Below, piece by piece: positions 18,081 to 26,144 of a DNA stretch of 64,000 nt. The notes under the pieces were generated by a model that saw only the letters and a list, made by a program, of their open reading frames with translations, did not search any database and was not told the origin of the DNA. The stretch spans positions 434,001 through 498,000 of the forward strand of contig JAXLYR010000002.1 of the NCBI GenBank assembly GCA_046351325.1, given 5' to 3'. This DNA comes from Xiheicaenibacterium sp046351325 (lineage in GTDB: Bacteria; Myxococcota_A; Polyangia; Polyangiales; Polyangiaceae). Each line of letters opens with the position of its first letter. Position 1 is the first letter of the stretch. A program made the translations under genes and the position numbers.

Positions 18081-19163
18081 GTGCGCAAGCGAATCCTCAC
18101 CGCGATAGCTCTCCTCGTCGTCGCGCTGGGCGTCGTCGGCCTCGCGCTGAAGACTCGGCCTTGGACGCTCCTCCGCAAGCACGCGGGCTCGGCGTCAGCG
18201 TCCTCCAGCCCGAAGCCCCCCGAGGTCCTGACCGTCGCAGGGTTGAAGCTGCGGCCGCGTGCGTCGGTCACCACGATCGAGCTCCTCGGCACGGTCAGAC
18301 CCAACGAGTCCGTGGTGATCGTGTCGGAGGTCGCGCGGCGCATCGTCAAGGTCCGCTTCGAGGACGGCGCGACCGTGCACGCTGGCGAGGTGCTCTTCGA
18401 ACTCGACGCGGCGGATCTGACCGCGAAGTCTCAGGAGCTCGCGGTCAAGCGCCGGCTGGCCGTCGAGACCGAGGAGCGCACGCTCAAGGCTGTCGCGACG
18501 GGCGTGGGTTCGCAGGCCGACAGCGATCGAGCCCGCACCGAGCGCGAGGTGCTCGACGCACAGCTCGGCACGCTCGCGGTCGACCTCGCCAAGACGAAGC
18601 TCACTGCGCCTTTCTCGGGCAAGCTCGGTCTTCGCGCAGTGAGCGTGGGCGCGCTCGTTCGGCCCGGCGACGTGCTCGTGACGCTCGAGGACACCTCGAA
18701 GCTCAAGGTCGATTTCTTGGTGCCCGAGCGCTGGGCCGCCGACGTGCAGCCCGGGCTGAAGTTCAAATTCAAGGTCGGCGGCGGCGACGCGCACGACGCG
18801 ACGGTGCTCGCGATCGAGCCGCGCATCGAAGACGCCTCGCGCAGCCTGCGGGTCCGCGGCCTCTCGGACGCGGTCGCCGGCATCGTCTCGGGCTCGAGCG
18901 TGTCGGTCGAGCTCCCGCTCGGCGCTGCAGAGCAGCGGCTCTACGTGCCGAGCGAGGTCGTCATCCCGTCGCTCGGTGGGCACGCTGTGTTCGTCGCTTC
19001 GGACGACGGCACCGCGAAGCTCGTCGAGGTCAAGGTCGGTGTCCGCAACGAGCGTGAGGTCGAGCTCGTCTCGGGCGTCAAAGAGGGGGAGATCGTCCTC
19101 ACCGACAACCTGCTCAGGCTGCGACCGGGCGCGAAGATCAAGCTCGCCGGAGTCGTCGAGTGA
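18081..19163 (+). CDS. RND efflux periplasmic adaptor (membrane fusion protein)
   Basis: A 360-residue HlyD/AcrA-type adaptor. One N-terminal hydrophobic segment (about 5-22) anchors or exports it. A lipoyl/biotinyl-like half follows (VRPNESVVIVSEVARRIVKV and GATVHAGEVLFELD), then a short coiled-coil hairpin with AVKRRLAVETEERT. The second lipoyl half is APFSGKLGLRAVSVGALVRP, and beta-barrel and membrane-proximal domains follow. The GTG start has GGAG about 8 bp upstream. The stop overlaps the pump gene (GTGA), so the two form a tripartite pump lacking its own outer-membrane channel here; a TolC-type partner must be elsewhere. Confidence 0.92.
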   Translation: MRKRILTAIALLVVALGVVGLALKTRPWTLLRKHAGSASASSSPKPPEVLTVAGLKLRPRASVTTIELLGTVRPNESVVIVSEVARRIVKVRFEDGATVHAGEVLFELDAADLTAKSQELAVKRRLAVETEERTLKAVATGVGSQADSDRARTEREVLDAQLGTLAVDLAKTKLTAPFSGKLGLRAVSVGALVRPGDVLVTLEDTSKLKVDFLVPERWAADVQPGLKFKFKVGGGDAHDATVLAIEPRIEDASRSLRVRGLSDAVAGIVSGSSVSVELPLGAAEQRLYVPSEVVIPSLGGHAVFVASDDGTAKLVEVKVGVRNEREVELVSGVKEGEIVLTDNLLRLRPGAKIKLAGVVE

Positions 19164-22100
19164 CGCTCGCAGAGGTCTGCATCCGGCGACCGGTCCTCGC
19201 GATCGTGATGAGCATCGTGCTCACGCTCATCGGCGTCGTCTCCTTCTCGTTCATCGGTGTGCGCGAGTACCCGGCTGTCGACCCGCCGGTCGTCACGGTC
19301 ACGACGACCTACGCGGGCGCGAACCCCGAGGTCGTCGACGCGCAGATCACCGAGCCCATCGAACAGTCGCTCGCGGGGATCGCAGGCATCCGCAACATCT
19401 CGAGCACCTCGCGCGAGGCGCAGAGCGCGATCCGCATCGAGTTCGATCTCTCGGTGGACCTCGACGATGCGGCGAACGACGTGCGCGACAAGGTCGCGCA
19501 GGCCATCCGCCTCCTGCCCGAGGACGCTGACGCGCCCGTCGTGGAGAAGGCCGACGCCGACTCCTCGCCGATCGTGTTCATGACGGTGAAGAGCGACACG
19601 AAGGACCTCCTCGAGGTCTCGAACATCGCGAACACCTTCATCAAGGATCGCGTCCAGACGATCCCCGGCGTCAGCAGCGTCCGCATCTTCGGCGAGAAGC
19701 GGTACTCGATGCGCATCTGGCTCGACGCTGAGAAGCTCGCGGCCTACCGCATCACGCCCGACGACGTGCGCAACGCGCTCGCCGCGCAGAACGTCGACCT
19801 GCCCTCGGGACGCATCGACGGCGACATGACCGAGCTCGCCGTGCAGACGAACGGCAGGCTCGAGACCCCGCGCGACTTCGAGCGCGTCACGCTCCGGACG
19901 GTCTCGACCCCCGCAGGCACGACGACCATCCGGCTCGAGGACGTCGGTCGCGCCGAGCTCGGCCCGCTCAACACGCGCGCCGGCGTGAAGAAAGAGGGCG
20001 TTCCCGTCATCGGCGTCGCGGTCATCCCGCAGCCGAACACGAACGCCATCGCGATCGCCGACGAGTTCTATCGCCGGCTCGAGCTCATCAAAAAGGACCT
20101 GCCGCCGGAGTACGAGATCGAGGTCGGCTACGACTTCACCAAGTACGTGCGGCGCAGCGTCGAGGAGGTCGAGGAGACGCTCGCCCTCGCGTTCGCGTTG
20201 GTCGCGCTCGTCATCCTCATCTTCTTGCGGGAGTGGCGCGCGGCGATCATCCCGGTCGTCGCGATCCCCGTGAGCATCGTCGCGACGTTCGGGATCGTCT
20301 GGATGTTCGGCTTCAGCATCAACGTGCTGTCGCTCGTGGGCATCGTCCTCTCGATCGGCCTCGTGTGCGACGACGCGATCGTCGTCCTCGAGAACATCTA
20401 CTCGAAGATCGAGCACGGCATGCGCCCGCTCGAGGCCGCCGTCTCGGGCTCGCGCGAGATCTATTTCGCGATCATCTCGACGACGATCACGCTGGGCGTG
20501 GTCTTCTCGCCGATCATCTTCATCTCGGGCCTCACCGGGCGCCTCTTCAGGGAGTTCGCGGTGGTCGTCGTCGGCTCGGTCATGTTGAGCGGCTTCGTCG
20601 CGCTGACGCTCTCGCCGATGATGTGCCGCTACCTCCTCCGCGAGGGCGTGCACGGCGGCTTCTTCTACCGCCTCACGGAGCCGATCTTTCGCGGCATCAC
20701 GCGCCTCTACGAGCTCACGCTGCGTGGCTTCATGCGCGTGCGCTGGGTCGCGCCGCTCGTCATCGGCGGCATCGTCTATTGGGCGTACACGCTCTACACG
20801 GGCCTGCCCACGGAGCTCGCGCCGCTCGAGGATCGCAGCAACATCCGCATCAACGTGCGCGCCCCCGAGGGCGCGACGTACGCGTACACCGAGCACCAGC
20901 TCGATCAGATCTCGACCTACGTCGTCGACAACGTCCCCGAGAAGTTCCGCACCTACTCGATCATCGGCGGCTTCGGCGGCGCGCAGGGCCCGAGCGGCGG
21001 CGTGCAGAACCTCTACCTCGTCGACCGCGAGGACCGCACCCGCTCGCAAGAGGAGATCTTCCGCGACCTCGGGAAGGTCGCTCCTGGCTTTACCGGTGTA
21101 CAAGCATTCCCCTCGCAACCACCCACGATCGGCGCGCGCTTCGCGGGGCAGCCCGTGCAGTTCGTCCTCAAGGCGCCGAGCGCCGAGGCCCTCATCGAGA
21201 TCCTGCCCAAGTTCCTCGAGAAGGCGCGGACGCGCCCCGAGCTGCGCTTCGTCGACGCCGACCTCAAGGTGAATCGCCCGCAGCTCAACCTCGAGATCGA
21301 GCGCGAGCGCGCCGACGAGCTCGGCATCAAGGTCGTGGACGTCGCGCGCACGCTGCAGCTCGGGCTCGGTGGCGTCCGCTACGGCTACTTCATGAAGGAG
21401 GGCAAGCAGTACGAGATCATCGGCCAGCTCGCGCTCGGTGATCGAGACGACCCGCGCGACGTCGAGCGCCTGTATGTGAGGAGCGCGCGCGGCGAGATGG
21501 TCCCGCTGAGCTCGGTCGTGGCGCCTCGCGATGAAGCGGGGCCTGCGGCGCTCTACCGCTACGACCGCTACGTGTCGGCCACGGTCTCCGCGGGCCTCGC
21601 GCCTGGCTACACGCTCGGCGACGGGATCGCCGCGATGAACGCGGTCGCGGCCGACGTCTTGCCCGCGACGTTCACGACCGCGCTGTCGGGTGAGTCACGC
21701 GACTTCGCGGACAGCTCGTCGAGCACGACGTTCGCGTTCGTGTTCGCCGTCCTGCTCATTTACTTGGTGCTGGCCGCGCTGTTCGAGAGCTTCCGCGATC
21801 CGGTCGTCATCCTCATGACCGTCCCGCTCTCCGTCGCGGGCGCGCTGGCTTCGCTCAAGTGGGCCGAGCTCACGCTCAACATCTTCAGCCGCATCGGCAT
21901 CGTCATGCTCGTCGGCCTCGTGACCAAGAACGGCATCCTCGTCGTGGAGTTCGCGAACCAGCGGCGCAAGGCCGGCGTCGCTCTCTACGAGGCCTGCATC
22001 GAGGGCGCGGTCGCGCGCTTCCGGCCCATCCTGATGACGAGCCTCGCGACCGTCTTCGGCGTGCTTCCCATCGCGCTCTCGCTCGGCGGTGCAGCCGGGA

Positions 22101-22333
22101 GCCGGCGTTCGCTGGGCGTCGCCGTCGCGGGTGGGCTCACGTTCTCGCTGGTGCTGACGCTCTACCTCGTCCCCGCGATGCACGCGCTCATCGCGCGTCG
22201 TCGATTGCGCGAGGAGGACCCCGAGATCGTCCCCTCCACCACGCCCGGTGAGGGCGTCCACGCTTCGGATGCGACGCCGGCCCTCGCGCCGATCGACGCC
22301 GAGCCCGATAGCTCTGCGTCGCCCGCGGAGTAG
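19160..22333 (+). CDS. HAE1-type RND efflux pump inner-membrane subunit
   Basis: A 1057-residue AcrB/MexB-like transporter with 12 helices and two large periplasmic loops. The N-terminus RRPVLAIVMSIVLTLIGVVSF and SVDLDDAANDVRDKV in loop 1 are typical of the family. The proton-relay pair Asp-Asp in helix 4 is present in GLVCDDAIVVLENIY, so it is proton-driven. The second half has GLVTKNGILVVEFANQ and the RFRPILMTSLATVFG motif. The pattern fits drug, bile or lipid efflux better than heavy-metal pumps. The start is a GTG within the overlap with the adaptor gene. The hydrophilic tail after about 1015 is low in complexity. Confidence 0.93.
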   Translation: MTLAEVCIRRPVLAIVMSIVLTLIGVVSFSFIGVREYPAVDPPVVTVTTTYAGANPEVVDAQITEPIEQSLAGIAGIRNISSTSREAQSAIRIEFDLSVDLDDAANDVRDKVAQAIRLLPEDADAPVVEKADADSSPIVFMTVKSDTKDLLEVSNIANTFIKDRVQTIPGVSSVRIFGEKRYSMRIWLDAEKLAAYRITPDDVRNALAAQNVDLPSGRIDGDMTELAVQTNGRLETPRDFERVTLRTVSTPAGTTTIRLEDVGRAELGPLNTRAGVKKEGVPVIGVAVIPQPNTNAIAIADEFYRRLELIKKDLPPEYEIEVGYDFTKYVRRSVEEVEETLALAFALVALVILIFLREWRAAIIPVVAIPVSIVATFGIVWMFGFSINVLSLVGIVLSIGLVCDDAIVVLENIYSKIEHGMRPLEAAVSGSREIYFAIISTTITLGVVFSPIIFISGLTGRLFREFAVVVVGSVMLSGFVALTLSPMMCRYLLREGVHGGFFYRLTEPIFRGITRLYELTLRGFMRVRWVAPLVIGGIVYWAYTLYTGLPTELAPLEDRSNIRINVRAPEGATYAYTEHQLDQISTYVVDNVPEKFRTYSIIGGFGGAQGPSGGVQNLYLVDREDRTRSQEEIFRDLGKVAPGFTGVQAFPSQPPTIGARFAGQPVQFVLKAPSAEALIEILPKFLEKARTRPELRFVDADLKVNRPQLNLEIERERADELGIKVVDVARTLQLGLGGVRYGYFMKEGKQYEIIGQLALGDRDDPRDVERLYVRSARGEMVPLSSVVAPRDEAGPAALYRYDRYVSATVSAGLAPGYTLGDGIAAMNAVAADVLPATFTTALSGESRDFADSSSSTTFAFVFAVLLIYLVLAALFESFRDPVVILMTVPLSVAGALASLKWAELTLNIFSRIGIVMLVGLVTKNGILVVEFANQRRKAGVALYEACIEGAVARFRPILMTSLATVFGVLPIALSLGGAAGSRRSLGVAVAGGLTFSLVLTLYLVPAMHALIARRRLREEDPEIVPSTTPGEGVHASDATPALAPIDAEPDSSASPAE

Positions 22334-22378
22334 CTTTGTCGGCGCGCGCGTGGCGCGTGGATTGCTAGGATTTTTGCG

Positions 22379-23194
22379 ATGGAATCGCGCACGCTTCGGG
22401 CGCCTGTCTTCGCTGGGAGGTTCTATCCGGGCTCGGCCGGCGAGCTTCGGGCGACGGTCGACGAGCTGCTCGCGCTCGGCGCACGAGACCTTTCGGTCGA
22501 CCCACCGAAGGCCGTCGTCGCTCCCCACGCGGGCTACGTGTATTCGGGGCCGATCGCGGGCACTGCGTTCGCGGCGCTCCAGCGAGGCCACGCAGAGCTC
22601 CGTCGCGTCGTCTTGCTCGGGCCCTCCCATCGCTTCGCCCTTCGGAGCGTCGCGCTCCCATCCGCGCAGGCTTTTCTCACGCCGCTCGGGCCCGTCGAGG
22701 TCGATCTCGAGGCCGCGGAGCGCCTCCGCGAGCGAGGGCTCGCCACGATCATGGATGGCGCGCACGCACGCGAGCACTCGCTCGAGGTCGAGCTCCCCTT
22801 CCTGCAGGTGATCGCGCCGAAGGCGACCGTGCTGCCCCTTGTCGTCGGCGAGGCTCGCCCCGCAGAGGTCGCAGCGATCCTCGACGAGGTCTGGGGCGGG
22901 GACGAGACGGCCATCGTGGTGAGCTCGGATCTCTCGCACTATCTGCCGTACGCCAACGCGCGAGCGATGGACGCCGAGACCGCGCGCGCGATCGAGCGCC
23001 TCGAGCCGGTCGACCCCATGCGGGCGTGTGGAGCGCGGCCGCTCGCGGGCCTCTTGAGGTCCGCTCGTGAGCGCGGATTGCGTGCGAGCACGCTGGATCT
23101 GCGCACGTCGGGGGACACCGTGCCGGGGGGGCGCGCAGAGGTCGTCGGCTACGGAGCCTTCGCCTTTTACCCACACTCTGGAGGTGACGCATGA
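22379..23194 (+). CDS. amrB: AmmeMemoRadiSam system protein B (MEMO1 family)
   Basis: A 271-residue Memo-like protein with the extradiol-dioxygenase-like fold. Metal-site-like histidines appear in VVAPHAGYVYSGP and AHAREHSLEVELPFLQ, and SDLSHYLPY follows. In bacteria this protein co-occurs with an AMMECR1 homologue and a radical-SAM protein (AmrS); the joint biochemical role is not settled. Here the AMMECR1 gene follows with an ATGA overlap, but no AmrS gene is in the window. The ATG at 22379 gives normal length. Confidence 0.92.
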   Translation: MESRTLRAPVFAGRFYPGSAGELRATVDELLALGARDLSVDPPKAVVAPHAGYVYSGPIAGTAFAALQRGHAELRRVVLLGPSHRFALRSVALPSAQAFLTPLGPVEVDLEAAERLRERGLATIMDGAHAREHSLEVELPFLQVIAPKATVLPLVVGEARPAEVAAILDEVWGGDETAIVVSSDLSHYLPYANARAMDAETARAIERLEPVDPMRACGARPLAGLLRSARERGLRASTLDLRTSGDTVPGGRAEVVGYGAFAFYPHSGGDA

Positions 23195-23751
23195 CGCGAG
23201 AGTTGGATCGAGCGCAAGGCGAGCTGCTCCTCGGGATCGCGCGCAACGCGATCGCCGCACGACTCGAGCTCCCTCACGAGTCGATGGAACCTCCCGACGA
23301 AGCGTGGTTGGAAGCCCCGGCCGCGACGTTCGTCACGATTCGAATCGGCGGGCGCCTCCACGGCTGCGTCGGCAACGTCGAGCCGATCCGCGGCCTTCGC
23401 GAGAGCGTCGCGCACAACGCGATCCTCGCCGCCTTCGACGACCCTCGCTCGCGGCCGCTCCGCGAGGACGAGCTCGGCCGAGCGAACCTCGAGGTCTCGG
23501 TGCTCGATGAGCCGCGTCCCGTGCCGGGCGCGACCGAACAAGAGGTCCTCGCGAACCTCCGACCCGGCGTCGACGGCGTGATCATCAGTCGTGATCGACG
23601 ACGCGGCGTCTTCTTGCCTCAGGTCTGGGAGAGCTTGCCCGACCCGGTCGAGTTCTTCGACGCGCTCAAAGAAAAAGCGGGTCTCCCGAGGCGAGGTCCG
23701 CTCCCACATGTCGAGCGCTTCAGCGTGCAGAAGTTCGCCGAAGCCGACTGA
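23191..23751 (+). CDS. amrA: AmmeMemoRadiSam system protein A (AMMECR1 family)
   Basis: A 186-residue AMMECR1-domain protein. The family signature is present in FVTIRIGGRLHGCVGNVEP, and LRESVAHNAILAAF and GVDGVIIS with RRGVFLPQVWE follow. It is cytosolic, with no membrane segment. The conserved Cys in HGCVG is retained. It is translationally coupled to the Memo gene (ATGA) and preceded by GGAGGTGA within that gene. The function is known only as part of the three-protein AmmeMemoRadiSam set. Confidence 0.93.
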   Translation: MTRELDRAQGELLLGIARNAIAARLELPHESMEPPDEAWLEAPAATFVTIRIGGRLHGCVGNVEPIRGLRESVAHNAILAAFDDPRSRPLREDELGRANLEVSVLDEPRPVPGATEQEVLANLRPGVDGVIISRDRRRGVFLPQVWESLPDPVEFFDALKEKAGLPRRGPLPHVERFSVQKFAEAD

Positions 23752-23853
23752 CCATCACGGAGGCCGCACAGCTTCGCGGTGACGGTCGCGTCAGTCACTC
23801 GAGGGCGGGAACCGCCTTCCCGAACGGAAGGGCGGCCGCTACCTTCTTCGTCG

Positions 23854-25395
23854 ATGCCGCACCGTGAATACGTTCGTGCATTCCTCGAGTCCGACGACTT
23901 CGACACCGAGATTCTCCAGATAAGGAAGCTCGTCGCGACAGAGCGGATGGGCGAGCCTTTCACCGCCGAGGTCGTCGCGGTCATCCCTGCGGGGCAGATG
24001 ACGGCATTACGAGGCGAGTCCGCGGAGGACACTCCCATCCTCGCGAAGGTCGTCGGCTCCGCGGTCACCATCACGGTCCGCGGCATGGAGCGCGAGGAGC
24101 TCGACGGAGTGGATATCGACGCGCGCGGGTGGCGCGATCTTCGGCATATCCACGGCGTGGTCCAGTCCTGCACCGACCACGTGAACGCGGACACCGGGGA
24201 CCTCTTGTTGACGATGCGGATCGTCCCTCGACTGCACCTGCTCGCGATGGTGCAGACCTTCGAGGTCTATCTCGACAAGAGCCTACCGGACATCTTCAAG
24301 GCCAAGCTCGAAGCAGCGGGACTCGCTGAGGGCGTCGACTTCGAGTTCATCCTCAAAGGGGCCTACGAGCCGATCGACTTTACCGTCCAATACCGCGAGA
24401 CCGATCTCGCCTTCCTGACGCGGCTCTGTGAGCACCACGGCCTGTCGTTCCACGTCACGCACGACACGGGGCGTGACAAGGTCGTCATCACCGACGATAA
24501 CGGCGCCTTCGAACCGCTCGAGGAGCCGAGCTCGCTGCCAGTCCGAAGATCGGGTGAGCACAGCGGCGCGGGCGTCTTCGATTTGACGATCACGCGGAGC
24601 CTGGTCGAGTCCCTCTATGTCCAGCTCGACTACAACTACCGGACTCCCCAACAGGACCTCACGAGCCAGTTCGAGCTGCCCGAGGCCTTCGGCGGCGGCG
24701 TCGTCGAGTACGCCAGCCACTACCGGAACACCGCAGAAGGCCAGCGCTTCGCGACGCTCCGCGCCGAGGAGCGGCGCTGTCGCGAGATCCTTTATCAAGG
24801 TAAAAGCAACCAGCCGCACTTCCTGCCTGGTCGCCGCGCCACGCTCGAGGACGACGTGCGCTTCGGCAGCGCGGAGCTCCTGCTCGTCGAGGTGAGGCAC
24901 GAGCTCGAGCAGCCGGCGAACCTCTCCGACGCGACGTCGAAGGCCCCCCACTACACGAACTCTTGGATTGGCATCCCCGCGGCGCGGCCCTTCAGGCTCG
25001 CGCGCACGACGGCGAAGCCCCGTATTCACGGCATTCTGCACGCCATCGTCGATCCCCTCCCGGGCGGCGAGATTGGGGAGTTCGCGAATCTGGATCAGGA
25101 GGGCCGATACACCATCCGGTTCTTCTTCGACACGGCGGGGTCGACCCGCGCGGTCTCCTCGAAGCGCGTGCGCATGATTCAGCTCCACGCGGGCCTGCAC
25201 TACGGCGCTCACATGCCGCTCAAACCCGGTATCGAGGTCATGGTCGCGTTCGTCGACGGTGACCCCGATCGTCCGGTGATCGTCGGCGCGATCCCCAATC
25301 CAGTCACGCCGTCTCCCGTGAACGTCGTCAACGCGACCATGAATCGCTTCAAGACCGTCTCGGGCATCCTCATCGAAATGAAGGACAGGGGGTGA
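23854..25395 (+). CDS. vgrG: T6SS VgrG-like tip protein, short form
   Basis: A 513-residue VgrG-family protein. The gp27-like part (about 1-370) has the diagnostic QYRETDLAFLTRLCEHHGLSF and FRLARTTAKPRIHGILHAIV. An OB-fold gp5-like domain (about 390-500) has HMPLKPGIEVMVAFVDGDPDRPVIVGAIPN with GYxx-like turns. The protein then ends, so the long C-terminal beta-helix spike of ordinary VgrG is absent. A separate beta-helix-like protein is encoded 6 kb downstream. I chose the ATG at 23854; the upstream in-frame GTG at 23779 adds a non-conserved stretch. It heads a co-directional cargo cluster reaching 39.2 kb. Confidence 0.88.
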   Translation: MPHREYVRAFLESDDFDTEILQIRKLVATERMGEPFTAEVVAVIPAGQMTALRGESAEDTPILAKVVGSAVTITVRGMEREELDGVDIDARGWRDLRHIHGVVQSCTDHVNADTGDLLLTMRIVPRLHLLAMVQTFEVYLDKSLPDIFKAKLEAAGLAEGVDFEFILKGAYEPIDFTVQYRETDLAFLTRLCEHHGLSFHVTHDTGRDKVVITDDNGAFEPLEEPSSLPVRRSGEHSGAGVFDLTITRSLVESLYVQLDYNYRTPQQDLTSQFELPEAFGGGVVEYASHYRNTAEGQRFATLRAEERRCREILYQGKSNQPHFLPGRRATLEDDVRFGSAELLLVEVRHELEQPANLSDATSKAPHYTNSWIGIPAARPFRLARTTAKPRIHGILHAIVDPLPGGEIGEFANLDQEGRYTIRFFFDTAGSTRAVSSKRVRMIQLHAGLHYGAHMPLKPGIEVMVAFVDGDPDRPVIVGAIPNPVTPSPVNVVNATMNRFKTVSGILIEMKDRG

Positions 25396-26099
25396 GCATG
25401 AGCGAACAAAAGCCACGCGCCAATCCCCTCACGGGCACCGTCGTGCTCGAGCCCACTCCGCCGAAGTCCGAGGCCAAGCCAGCGTCTCCACCGCCGCCTC
25501 CCGAGCCGCCCGCTCCTCCGAAGTCTGGACATCCCTTCGACGGGACGGTCCTCCTCGGCACACCGCCCCCACTCCCCATTGGCAAGAAGAAGGGAGACAG
25601 CGACGCTCCGCCGCCGACGCAGGCGATCCCCATGCGCCTCAACGGTCCGCCGGTCCCGTTCCTCGCCCCGCGGAGCAGCCAGCCACCCGACACGAGCCGC
25701 TCGAGCCAAATCCCCATACGGACGCCCTGGGCCGATGTCCGCACCGACGTGAAGCCCGCGCAGCACGCGCTCTCTGGAACCCTGGTCGATCAGCCCAAAG
25801 CGGAGTCCCATTCGAGGCTCGCTCCGTCTGCTCAGCCAGCGCCGCCCGCGCCGCCCGCGCCGCCCGCGCCGCCTGCTCCTCCGCCGTCCGCGCCCGCGCG
25901 CGCCGAGCCCATGGACCCGCCTGATCGCGAGTCGCGCGCCTCGGATCCTTGGGGTACGCAGCTCGAGGCCCTCGGGCCCGCGTCGACGCAGGCGACGCCC
26001 GCCGCGCCTGCCGCGCCCGCGCCTCAAGCCATCAAGCTCCCTGATCGCCCTGAGGTCAAATCAGGCCTCTACAACCGGTTCTTCAAGAAGAAGGGCTGA
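25392..26099 (+). CDS. Pro/Ala-rich protein of the T6SS cargo cluster
   Basis: A 235-residue low-complexity protein made of Pro-rich stretches (PPPPPEPPAPPK and four PAPP units) with short recurring segments HPFDGTVLLG, NPLTGTVVLEP and HALSGTLVDQP. These three look like one degenerate linear motif, [NH]-P-[LF]-x-G-T-[VL]-[VL]. The C-terminus is basic and aromatic (SGLYNRFFKKKG). No enzymatic domain is visible. The GTG start overlaps the vgrG stop; an ATG two codons later is an alternative. It may be an adaptor or chaperone that docks cargo on the VgrG, which is inference from position and the repeated short motifs. Confidence 0.65.
   Translation: MSMSEQKPRANPLTGTVVLEPTPPKSEAKPASPPPPPEPPAPPKSGHPFDGTVLLGTPPPLPIGKKKGDSDAPPPTQAIPMRLNGPPVPFLAPRSSQPPDTSRSSQIPIRTPWADVRTDVKPAQHALSGTLVDQPKAESHSRLAPSAQPAPPAPPAPPAPPAPPPSAPARAEPMDPPDRESRASDPWGTQLEALGPASTQATPAAPAAPAPQAIKLPDRPEVKSGLYNRFFKKKG
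25839..25874 (+). repeat. 9-bp tandem repeat coding Ala-Pro-Pro
   Basis: The unit GCGCCGCCC is repeated four times (last copy one mismatch), encoding Ala-Pro-Pro in frame. Copy-number change would lengthen or shorten the linker without a frameshift. Confidence 0.8.
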
Positions 26100-26144
26100 G
26101 CTCGTCGAGCCGAGAGCCCGATAAGGCCTCACGAGGACACGAAC

